The position numbers and the translations under genes were made by a program. A model generated the notes under the pieces. That model searched no databases. It was not told where the DNA came from and worked only from the letters and a program-made list of their open reading frames with translations. Shown piece after piece: positions 1 to 6,679 of a stretch of 6,679 bases of DNA. Numbering within the stretch: position 1 is the stretch's first letter; every line of letters begins with the position of its first letter. The DNA is from Planctomycetota bacterium (lineage in GTDB: Bacteria; Planctomycetota; Phycisphaerae; UBA1845; CAIVHJ01). Location of the stretch: contig JACZTW010000217.1 in the NCBI GenBank assembly GCA_022573485.1, forward strand, positions 1 through 6,679, written 5' to 3'.

Positions 1-1647
1 CTTCGTCGGGTAGCGCACGTATTCGCGCAGTCCCGTCATTTCCCGGTTGATTATGAGCGTCAACGGTGCGCGCTCGGTGGGTTCCTGGAAGCAGCCGGGC
101 TCGTCGCCCGACCAGTCTGTTCCGCCCCAGCACGTGCCGTTCTCGTAGTCGTCGCGATTGATGTATTTGAGCACGTACGGTGGCCGGCGCTTCGAGCCCG
201 TCAGCACGCCCGCCTGGACCTCTCGCGGCTCCTTGGGATCGGGCGGCTCCGGCGGATCAACGACGATCGCATTGAAATGGGTCTCCAATGCTACCCCGTC
301 ATTGCGACGCGCGACCACCTCGAAGCGCATCTCCATGCCCGGAGTCCACTCGGGGTGCGGTGCGACCAAGAGCGTGAGCCGACCCGCCGACGGTTCGGAG
401 AATATGATGCGAGGTTGGTCGATGCCATCTGTGATGACCCGCGCATAGAATCCCCATGAAGCAGTCGGTCCGGAGGCAAGCTCATTCTTGCCATCCCAAC
501 GCAGCCGCACGTGCGTGTCCGTACCCCCCATCTTGATCTTCACCGGCTCGCGTGAACTGACGCTGAGCCATGTCGGCGCATCTGACAGTTCGGGGTCTGG
601 CGGCGGAACGTCTGGCTCGATGAACACGCCCAACTGCAAACGCCGCCGCTCGCTGATCCCGTTGAATATTGCCGTTGCGCAGAGCTTGGCGCGGATCGGA
701 TACTGGTCTGTATCGAAACCCTCTGGCTCCTGGAACAGGAGCTTCAACTTCAAGTGGTCGGCGAGGCGTTCTTGCGAGACCTTGAGTTCCAACACCTCGG
801 TGTCGCTCTCCACATGTAGCTCAGCGAGCGCAGACCATGCATTGGAGGGCATGGACTTGATGCTGACCTCCCTTTCCTGGCCAGGCCTGAGTCGGACGAA
901 AGAGCTGGCGGGCTGCGAGACAAGCACCGGATAATCTGCCGGCGCGCCCCTGTCGGGTGGTAGGAGAGAGACCACTCCATCCTTTGTGACGGTCTTGATC
1001 CCCAGGTTTTCCTCCGAGTCGTCAGAGCCCTGCGATCCCGCGCCCTCCGCGAAATGCATCCCGTGCTCGTGGTGCGTGTCGATGAGCTGGTCAAGGGTCT
1101 GTTTCACTTTCTGGTCGCCCGCCTTGAGTTCCGAAACTTCTTCCTCGGCTTCCTGCTCAAGCCTGTCAAGATCTGGATCGTCCTTAAGCGTGGCGATGAC
1201 ACGCTTGGTTATCGCGTCAAATACGTCGCCCCTGAAGAACCCCTGACGCGAACCCTGGATGAGGCGGCCCAAGGCCTCCGGCGCGAGGCCATCGACATCC
1301 ACGATGACCATCATATGGTTGCGGAGATACTTGAAGCCAAGATCCCGGATGATGAAGGAGTTGTCGAGTGCGTCCTGGCGCTGGCCGTTCACCAGGAACA
1401 CCACGCACTGTCTACCGCCCTTACTCGTTTCCAGATAGCTGGACATCGGAGTCGGACCGGCTTCGGGAAGGAATTCATTTTCCCCCAGATCAAGCGGGTC
1501 CGGCGGATCGTATTTAGTGCCGGTGCCCCCGCTCTCTTTCTTCTTGCGCTTGGGCAGGACGACCGCGCGAATCGAAATCGATCCAAACCCGCCCGCTGGC
1601 AGATCACCAAACAGGTTCTCCTCAAGAGTTCCTTCTCGCGTGGTCAT
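1..1647 (-). CDS. Gene C: transducer-like and beta-rich C-terminal half of a split GHKL ATPase (3' end outside window)
   Basis: Minus-strand frame open from ATG 1647-1645 to the left edge: 549 codons, no stop, so the C-terminus is missing. The start is supported by AAGGAG (1659-1654) 6 nt upstream, overlapping gene B's stop. Residues 80-160 (VVFLVNGQRQ, then DLGFKYL, MMVIVDVDGL, then GSRQGFF) recall the transducer segment that follows the ATP-binding domain in large GHKL 'ATP-binding proteins' of accessory regions. Residues about 157-190 are acidic, heptad-like coiled coil. From about 215 on the chain is beta-rich with proline-rich linkers (PPEPPDPKEP near 480), suggesting Ig-like sandwiches. 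There is no signal peptide or membrane segment. Inference: it works with gene B as one ATPase carried on two chains. Certain as a gene; the family assignment is from memory of motif layout. Confidence 0.85.
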   Translation of the reverse strand, partial: MTTREGTLEENLFGDLPAGGFGSISIRAVVLPKRKKKESGGTGTKYDPPDPLDLGENEFLPEAGPTPMSSYLETSKGGRQCVVFLVNGQRQDALDNSFIIRDLGFKYLRNHMMVIVDVDGLAPEALGRLIQGSRQGFFRGDVFDAITKRVIATLKDDPDLDRLEQEAEEEVSELKAGDQKVKQTLDQLIDTHHEHGMHFAEGAGSQGSDDSEENLGIKTVTKDGVVSLLPPDRGAPADYPVLVSQPASSFVRLRPGQEREVSIKSMPSNAWSALAELHVESDTEVLELKVSQERLADHLKLKLLFQEPEGFDTDQYPIRAKLCATAIFNGISERRRLQLGVFIEPDVPPPDPELSDAPTWLSVSSREPVKIKMGGTDTHVRLRWDGKNELASGPTASWGFYARVITDGIDQPRIIFSEPSAGRLTLLVAPHPEWTPGMEMRFEVVARRNDGVALETHFNAIVVDPPEPPDPKEPREVQAGVLTGSKRRPPYVLKYINRDDYENGTCWGGTDWSGDEPGCFQEPTERAPLTLIINREMTGLREYVRYPTK

Positions 1648-1657
1648 AGTGGTCTCC

Positions 1658-2743
1658 TTACGCGGTTCCGCCGACGGGCTGAGAGGAGAAAGACTTATCA
1701 AGCGCGGACCGATGTCCCAGCCCCGCGGCCTGACGGGCGAGACGCTGCGCCGTGCCTTGCATCAACTCTGGACGCTCCTTCAGTGCAAACAGGTCATAAG
1801 GCAGCATCGGGTTGAAAAGCACATGGTTGAGCGCCTGGTACAGCATGCGAGCAACGGCTGCGCTCGACCTTCCGAAGTCGTAGTCGATATGCACAAATCG
1901 GCAGCCATGCGTAAACCCTACTGCTTCCGCCGCCGCAGCATCGAAACGCGGTACCGCGCCGTCCTCCGAGGCCGCCAGATATGCGAAATAGGGGTCGCGC
2001 CTCCCCTTTGGGAAGATTTGTCGAACGATGGTCCAACCGACGCCGTTGTCCCCGCCTCGGCCGATCAAATCGGGGGCGCGACGCGAGATTATGGTTGAGT
2101 ACTCGCTTGCCGCGAACGCCGAGGATCCACCTTGACCAAATACCCCGATCATATATGGCTTGTCAGCCTTATCCGTTTGCCCGAGAGAAAGAAGCGTCTC
2201 GTGGACTCGAAGTGGCTCCTGGCCCATCCCTTCGTCACGAATAGCGACCGCAAATTCCTTCGCCTCCTTACTGTAGAAGAGTCGGACATACAGCCGCTTA
2301 CGGACCTCATTAATCTTCTCGATCAGCTTCCGACGCCGTGCCGCATCGCTGATGCGCGGGATCGAATCCAAGTTGGGCACACCGAAGTAGCGCAGAACTG
2401 CCTCGCGCGGGCTCCTTGGCATTGGGGTCTCAGGACTGTCAGCGAGTTCGCGCAGCCGCTCAAGTTCGATGAGCGCCTCCTGCCCATTCACCAAGCGCTC
2501 GGCGATAGGGTTCATCGGCTGCCCGGCGAGCTTTATCCGCCCGCCGTTTCCGCGGTCGAGTCCGACCGGCACCCAGTGCAGGTACTCATCCCGCCAGCAG
2601 CCAAGAGCTTTGCCGTAATCGCGCTGGTAGTGCTCCGGTTCAACCACGGGCAGGGTCGCCAGCAGACGCTCGACATCACGTGACGTGGTCGCGCTGAGGA
2701 TGTCCTGCAACACCTTGTCGTCAATTCCATTGGCGACAGCCAT
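1658..2743 (-). CDS. Gene B: GHKL (Hsp90-like) ATPase domain protein
   Basis: 361 aa starting at ATG 2743-2741, which has GGAGG (2754-2750) 6 nt upstream. The frame stays open a further 49 codons upstream, but that stretch overlaps gene A's coding end and has no comparable ribosome site. GHKL ATP-binding motifs are visible in order: N-box ERLVN (E82 general base, N86 metal ligand), DEGMG at 170-174 (DxGxG, nucleotide base contact) and GVFGQGGSSAF from 200 (GxxGxGG lid). A conserved-looking VGWTIVR follows. The family binds ATP and dimerises through the N-terminal domain (MutL, gyrase B, Hsp90, MORC). Here the protein ends soon after the Bergerat fold, without the usual transducer domain, which gene C appears to supply. 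No DNA-binding or nuclease domain is visible. Cytosolic. Function unknown; a role in DNA conflict or defence is inference. Confidence 0.9.
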   Translation of the reverse strand: MAVANGIDDKVLQDILSATTSRDVERLLATLPVVEPEHYQRDYGKALGCWRDEYLHWVPVGLDRGNGGRIKLAGQPMNPIAERLVNGQEALIELERLRELADSPETPMPRSPREAVLRYFGVPNLDSIPRISDAARRRKLIEKINEVRKRLYVRLFYSKEAKEFAVAIRDEGMGQEPLRVHETLLSLGQTDKADKPYMIGVFGQGGSSAFAASEYSTIISRRAPDLIGRGGDNGVGWTIVRQIFPKGRRDPYFAYLAASEDGAVPRFDAAAAEAVGFTHGCRFVHIDYDFGRSSAAVARMLYQALNHVLFNPMLPYDLFALKERPELMQGTAQRLARQAAGLGHRSALDKSFSSQPVGGTA

Positions 2744-2757
2744 TGATTTCCTCCATC

Positions 2758-3390
2758 TCACTTGGCCGCATCCTCGAACTTGGGGAGCCCAAACCAAAGC
2801 CGGTCCAGCGCACCTTCGTCCATCTTGCCGGGCTGAATCGCATACCGGTTGCGCCCATACTTCAACACGACCGCCTGAGAATGCAGCCACTTGAGCGTTA
2901 AGTACGCTTGGTAATCCGGCACAGATCCTGAACCATCCGATGCTGTCAGAGGCAGGATATCCACGGCGGTGAACTGCTCCCCGTCTGCAACCTTAGCTCG
3001 TATCGCTGAGACAAGTTGATTGGCGACGGCCAGTGGCGCCCGGTGTTCATATTCTTCGCGGGCCTTTTTCGACCATCCAATTTTCACGAGCTTGTCCCCG
3101 TCTTGTTCGAAGCGTGGGTAACCTCGCGGTGCATGTGTCCTAGCTCTTGACCGCTGGGTACCCGGCCGGTTTGCGGGCCGTGAGTTGGGCAGCGCGCTGC
3201 TGGGACGAGCGGATTGCGGCGCGTCCACGATCACGTGGGCTCTCTGCGACAATTCCCGGAGTGCATCAGCGAGCGACGCGATCCGCGCCACATCGCCATA
3301 AGACCGGTCCGCTAGCGCTTTTTCCGCGAGGGATCGCAACCCGGCCTCCGCGGATACAATGACCTTACTGGCTTCGTCTGTGTATGGCAT
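2758..3390 (-). CDS. Gene A: 210-aa protein with helical N-terminus and possible winged-helix C-terminus
   Basis: First gene of the A-B-C operon; its stop lies 14 nt before gene B. Residues 1-58 look helical (EAGLRSLAEKALADR, ARIASLADALRELSQ). Residues 59-90 are a basic, proline- and serine-rich linker. Residues 91-118 hold a compact motif, YPRFEQDGDKLVKIGWSKK followed by EYEHRAP. Residues 119-200 alternate helices and a hairpin (VVLKYGRNRYAI) in a way that fits a winged-helix fold. I do not recognise a named family. Adaptor, DNA-recognition or regulatory partner of the GHKL pair is inference. No Shine-Dalgarno precedes the ATG, and the promoter -10 ends only 6 nt before it, so translation is probably from a leaderless mRNA. 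Gene real: high confidence; function open. Confidence 0.8.
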   Translation of the reverse strand: MPYTDEASKVIVSAEAGLRSLAEKALADRSYGDVARIASLADALRELSQRAHVIVDAPQSARPSSALPNSRPANRPGTQRSRARTHAPRGYPRFEQDGDKLVKIGWSKKAREEYEHRAPLAVANQLVSAIRAKVADGEQFTAVDILPLTASDGSGSVPDYQAYLTLKWLHSQAVVLKYGRNRYAIQPGKMDEGALDRLWFGLPKFEDAAK

Positions 3391-3396
3391 GTGTAT

Positions 3397-3424
3397 ATTG
3401 TAGCGACGGAATCTATTACGTCAA
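3397..3424 (-). promoter_or_regulatory. sigma70-type promoter of the A-B-C operon, leaderless configuration
   Basis: On the minus strand, -35 TTGACG (3424-3419), a 16-nt spacer and -10 TACAAT (3402-3397) each differ from consensus by one base. The -10 ends 6 nt before gene A's ATG (3390), so transcription should start at or within a base or two of the A of the start codon. The flanking DNA up to about 3475 is much more AT-rich than the rest of the window. It contains small palindromes (ATGCAT 3455-3460, AACATGTT 3462-3469) that could be operator sites, though that is weak. Confidence 0.65.
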
Positions 3425-3485
3425 CCATGTATCCTTAATGAATCGTAAAACATTATGCATCAACATGTTAAGTTGTGAGATGGCG

Positions 3486-3514
3486 TACAGGGATACAGTT
3501 CATGTTTCCCTGTA
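3486..3514. repeat. 8-bp perfect inverted repeat in the typA / gene A intergenic region
   Basis: TACAGGGA (3486-3493) and TCCCTGTA (3507-3514) are perfect complements. After one T:T mismatch the arms continue as ACA (3495-3497) and TGT (3503-3505) around a 5-nt loop, giving an 8+3 bp stem. It lies about 60-90 bp upstream of the operon -35 and downstream of typA. No T-tract follows on either strand, so a simple intrinsic terminator is unlikely. A protein-binding site or a processed hairpin is possible. Confidence 0.5.
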
Positions 3515-3594
3515 TTTACTCTGGAAGCGGTCGGTCGAGCGCTAAACTGTGCGGCCTGAATCGACTTCTGCGTCAATCGGGAACGTGCGAGTGT

Positions 3595-3619
3595 GTCCTC
3601 CTGGCGGCCTCAGGAGGGC
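3595..3619 (-). terminator. GC-rich hairpin downstream of typA, possible terminator without T-tract
   Basis: CCTCCTG (3597-3603) and CAGGAGG (3611-3617) form a perfect 7-bp stem with a 7-nt loop, extendable to 9 bp through a T-G wobble and a G-C pair. It lies about 80 nt past the typA stop in the direction of typA transcription. The bases that follow (acactcgc on the minus strand) lack a U-run, so it is not a textbook intrinsic terminator. It may be an mRNA 3'-end stabiliser or chance. Confidence 0.3.
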
Positions 3620-3696
3620 TTCCGGCGGGTCGGGATTCCATTCCGCCCGCGGTTCCTTGTTTTGTTCGCTGTTCAAACAACAATGAGACACGCCGG

Positions 3697-5517
<1,821 letters not shown>

Positions 5518-5566
5518 TGTTCGTACCTGCCTATGGTTGTCTGCTCAAGCGTAATGGGAATCGTGT

Positions 5567-5595
5567 AGTTTAGGCTTGGCGTCGCCGGTTGTCTA
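5567..5595 (-). promoter_or_regulatory. Probable typA promoter
   Basis: Minus strand: TAGACA (5595-5590, one mismatch to the -35 consensus), a 17-nt spacer, then TAAACT (5572-5567, four of six -10 positions). The predicted start near 5560 leaves a leader of about 42 nt before the typA GTG at 5517. The rest of the typA-to-tRNA spacer (5596-5678) holds only a short palindrome at 5623-5635 and no gene. Confidence 0.45.
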
Positions 5596-5678
5596 ATGTC
5601 GTACATCCAGCTCGGGGGAAACGCAGGCAGCCTGCCCTGTGGGGCGCGATGGCGTGGGTGCGCTGCCGACTGATGCAT

Positions 5679-5725
5679 TGCGCCCGGCAGGACTCGAACC
5701 TGCGGCCTATGGTTTAGGAAACCGC
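5679..5725 (-). tRNA. 3' half of tRNA-Arg(CCU), probable integration site (att)
   Basis: Minus strand, 5' to 3': anticodon loop TTCCTAA (5720-5714, anticodon CCT), stem strand ACCAT, variable AGGCC, T-arm GCAGG-TTCGAGT-CCTGC (5703-5687) with a perfect stem, acceptor strand CGGGCGC (5686-5680) and discriminator A (5679). No CCA is encoded. The 5' half is missing: nothing upstream pairs properly with the acceptor strand (GCGCCCG expected), and there is no standard D-arm. On the 5' side of the loop only GGT (5723-5721) pairs cleanly with ACC. A tRNA copied from anticodon loop to 3' end is the usual identity block of tyrosine-recombinase att sites. Probably not a working tRNA. Confidence 0.7.
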
Positions 5726-5937
5726 AAGACGCTTCCGTAACATCATCGCACCACGACATTTCGGCCAATGCGTCTCTCGATGATAGCCAAGATGACAGCA
5801 ACGCGAAAGACGATGCAGACTTGGCTGCGGTGGTTGGGGCTTGGCCTGATCTTCCGGAGCACGTAAGGGCCACCATCGCCACGCTCATCGAGTCCTCTAC
5901 GCGTCTGGGAGAGAGGCGTGCAACAGACCAGCGGTGA
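5722..5937 (+). pseudogene. Start-less C-terminal tail of an integrase-type protein
   Basis: The frame ending at TGA 5935-5937 has no ATG, GTG or TTG that could plausibly start it before the tail. Protein-like sequence runs from a polar, acidic linker (DDSQDDSNAKDDAD) into DLAAVVGAWPDLPEHVRATI and a further helix. I recall this DLAxVVxAWPxLPExVRxxI pattern as a C-terminal tail on tyrosine recombinases and related element proteins, especially in planctomycetes; that is memory, not a search. The frame remains open leftwards across the antisense of the tRNA fragment to a stop at 5671-5673. This suggests the gene was cut at the attachment site when the element integrated. The downstream zinc-ribbon start (5918) overlaps its last 20 nt. 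Confidence 0.5.
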
Positions 5938-6106
5938 CACCATTGCTCGCGCTTTACCCACCGTGTTCGTCCAGCGACCGCGCTGCCCGATCTGTGGATC
6001 CGATGATCTGAAAGTGCGATCGAGCCGTGACCAGGGCGACGGCTCCCGGCTTCGCTACTGCGCGTGCTTGAAGTGCGGCCGGCACTGCCGAGTCATCGTC
6101 GAGTGA
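5918..6106 (+). CDS. Small zinc-ribbon protein (62 aa)
   Basis: GTG start at 5918 with GGGAG (5907-5911) about 7 nt upstream, overlapping the previous frame's end by 20 nt, as in translationally coupled element genes. The protein is an N-terminal arm of about 20 residues followed by one zinc ribbon: C23-x2-C26 (CPICGS), a polar middle (RSSRDQGDGSRLRY), then C50-x2-C53 (CLKCG), with extra Cys48 and Cys57. Layout and size recall Ogr/Delta-like phage activators and anonymous zinc ribbons of integrative elements. DNA or RNA binding is inferred from the fold type only. No partner gene beyond the element context. Confidence 0.75.
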   Translation: MQQTSGDTIARALPTVFVQRPRCPICGSDDLKVRSSRDQGDGSRLRYCACLKCGRHCRVIVE

Positions 6107-6134
6107 TCCCCGAAAATTCCCTGGAAAATCTTGG

Positions 6135-6161
6135 GCCGAGTTACTCTCACAATAACTCGGC
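6135..6161. repeat. 9-bp perfect inverted repeat (hairpin or operator)
   Basis: GCCGAGTTA (6135-6143) and TAACTCGGC (6153-6161) are exact complements around a 9-nt loop. It lies 28 nt past the zinc-ribbon stop and just upstream of the -10 box at 6176. The right arm occupies the place where a -35 would sit. It could be a transcription terminator for the upstream gene, but no T-run follows, or an operator for the downstream gene. Confidence 0.6.
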
Positions 6162-6175
6162 GTTGGCTGGCCGCA

Positions 6176-6198
6176 TACAATTTGTCAGTTAAGTGACA
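6176..6198 (+). promoter_or_regulatory. -10 box plus start-site inverted repeat upstream of the HTH gene
   Basis: TACAAT (6176-6181) is a near-consensus -10 with no recognisable -35 at the proper distance, which suggests an activator-dependent or weak promoter. Directly downstream, TGTCA (6183-6187) and TGACA (6194-6198) form a 5-bp inverted repeat with a 6-nt gap spanning the expected start site. GACACG then occurs twice in direct orientation (6195-6200 and 6203-6208). The arrangement suits repressor binding, perhaps autoregulation by the HTH protein encoded next. Confidence 0.4.
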
Positions 6199-6221
6199 CG
6201 GCGACACGCGGAGATCGACCT

Positions 6222-6473
6222 ATGACCCAGGCTGCCCTTGAACTGCAAACCGCCGCCGACATTGCACGCGAGAGCGGATTCACGCAGCGGCAAGTTCGGT
6301 ACGCGATCAAGATGAGCGCGATCTGCCCTGAGCTGATGGTCGGTAGGATCAAACTATTCGAGCCTTGCGGGATCAACCGCATCGTCGCCGAGCTGCTGCG
6401 GGGGGGGCGCCTGCGCCCGAGCCGTGAACGACCCAAGACAGGAGGCAACAATGCGAAACGTCGGAAAATATGA
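6222..6473 (+). CDS. Small HTH protein, excisionase/MerR-like (83 aa)
   Basis: ATG 6222 is preceded by GGAG (6210-6213) with 8-nt spacing. Residues 9-30 (QTAADIARESGFTQRQVRYA) read as a helix-turn-helix. The wing-like segment ELMVGRIKLFEP and the helix GINRIVAELLR follow, the layout of AlpA/Xis/MerR-type small regulators. The tail is short and very basic (SRERPKTGGNNAKRRKI). Such proteins act as recombination directionality factors or repressors in integrative elements; which applies here is not decidable. The coding sequence contains a run of eight G (6400-6407), and its last 23 nt overlap the next gene. Confidence 0.75.
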   Translation: MTQAALELQTAADIARESGFTQRQVRYAIKMSAICPELMVGRIKLFEPCGINRIVAELLRGGRLRPSRERPKTGGNNAKRRKI

Positions 6474-6654
6474 ACTTGAATTCAATGCCCGGGTGCAGAA
6501 GAAGGTCCAGGCTGGGATGGCTAGGTCGGACGCCGTCGTGGCACTCGTCCGCGAGGATCCGGCGCTCCATTTGTGTTTCCTGTCAGAGCACAACGATCGG
6601 CTCGGGTATACCTACGGAGCATTACAGGCCCGCAAGGCGCTGGCCGCACTGTAG
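6451..6654 (+). CDS. Hypothetical 67-aa element protein
   Basis: ATG 6451 with GGAGG (6441-6445) 5 nt upstream decides the start; the longer GTG start at 6424 has no such site. It overlaps the HTH gene's 3' end by 23 nt in the +1 frame, so the two are probably co-transcribed and coupled. The protein looks wholly helical: a basic N-terminal helix (EFNARVQKKVQAGMARSDA), then VVALVREDPALHLCFLSEHN. I recall similar A-x-x-x-L-x-R-x-x-P-x-L-H-x-x-x-L segments in phage and element proteins, function unknown. No cysteine cluster or membrane segment. Only 25 nt follow before the window ends. Confidence 0.65.
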   Translation: MRNVGKYELEFNARVQKKVQAGMARSDAVVALVREDPALHLCFLSEHNDRLGYTYGALQARKALAAL

Positions 6655-6679
6655 TAACGACGAAAGCCTCCGCCCGACC

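Larger units (their letters stand above)
5679..6679. mobile_element. Left end of an integrative element inserted at a tRNA-Arg(CCU) gene (right end outside window)
   Basis: The tRNA 3' half is oriented so that its missing 5' side, and hence the foreign DNA, lies at higher coordinates. The sequence there is typical of a small integrative element or phage-like island: an integrase-like C-terminal tail without a start, a zinc-ribbon gene, an HTH/excisionase-like gene and a further small overlapping gene, all on the plus strand and opposite to typA. The intact tRNA-Arg(CCU) and the integrase N-terminal part would be expected at the other boundary. The exact crossover cannot be set from one end. 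Confidence 0.55.

Noticed and set aside
158..1625. Short frames on both strands in the left part (for example 488-934 plus, 750-1094 minus, 1389-1625 minus)
   Set aside because: All lie inside the continuous 549-codon gene C frame in other phases and lack ribosome sites.
1054..2098. Plus-strand frames of 253 and 193 codons
   Set aside because: They are antisense to genes B and C, which have ribosome sites, motifs and operon spacing. The plus frames have none of these.
2744..2890. N-terminal extension of gene B by 49 residues from an upstream ATG
   Set aside because: It would overlap gene A's coding end by 133 nt and has no ribosome site, while ATG 2743 has GGAGG at 6 nt.
5623..5635. GCAGGC-A-GCCTGC palindrome as an intrinsic terminator
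   Set aside because: The loop would be only 3 nt with a 5-bp stem, and it is followed by GTTTCCCC on the minus strand, too weak a T-tract. Not claimed as a feature.
5679..5755. A complete, functional tRNA-Arg(CCU)
   Set aside because: Putative 5' acceptor bases do not pair with CGGGCGC, the anticodon stem has a mismatch and a G-U, and the only D-arm candidate (GATG/CGTC) throws the spacing off by one base.
6424..6450. GTG 6424 as start of the 67-aa gene
   Set aside because: No ribosome site lies before it, whereas ATG 6451 has GGAGG at 5-nt spacing.

Overview
The window is GC-rich bacterial DNA holding one clear housekeeping gene, typA/bipA, with accessory-looking DNA on both sides. The zinc-ribbon gene and the integrase-like tail on the right resemble what I recall from planctomycete mobile elements, so Planctomycetota is my best guess. 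No rRNA or other marker settles the lineage.

Left part (1-3424, minus strand): a tightly packed three-gene operon. It is read from a good sigma70-type promoter (3424-3397) lying so close to the first ATG that the mRNA is probably leaderless. Gene A (3390-2758) is a 210-aa protein with a possible winged-helix C-terminus. Gene B (2743-1658) is a GHKL (Hsp90/MutL/gyrase-type) ATPase module with N-box, DxGxG and GxxGxGG motifs. Gene C (1647 to the left edge, still open) looks like the missing second half of that ATPase: a transducer-like segment, an acidic coiled coil and a long beta-rich tail. The spacers are 14 and 10 nt, and B and C each have a strong Shine-Dalgarno. I read this as an uncharacterised split-GHKL system, plausibly a conflict or defence module. 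No sequence here proves that role.

Middle part (3425-5678): an intergenic region of about 300 bp with two inverted repeats, then typA (5517-3697, GTG start). typA has a likely promoter at 5595-5567 and a leader of about 40 nt.

Right part (5679-6679): the 3' half of a tRNA-Arg(CCU) gene, minus strand, from anticodon loop to discriminator base and without a recognisable 5' half. This is the footprint of a tyrosine-recombinase attachment site. Its polarity puts the integrated element to the right. The first element sequence is a start-less reading frame ending in an integrase-type C-terminal tail (stop at 5937), and that frame is open straight through the antisense of the tRNA fragment. Then come a small zinc-ribbon gene (5918-6106), a regulatory region with two inverted repeats around a -10 box, a small HTH/excisionase-like gene (6222-6473) and an overlapping 67-aa gene (6451-6654). 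The rest of the element lies beyond the window.
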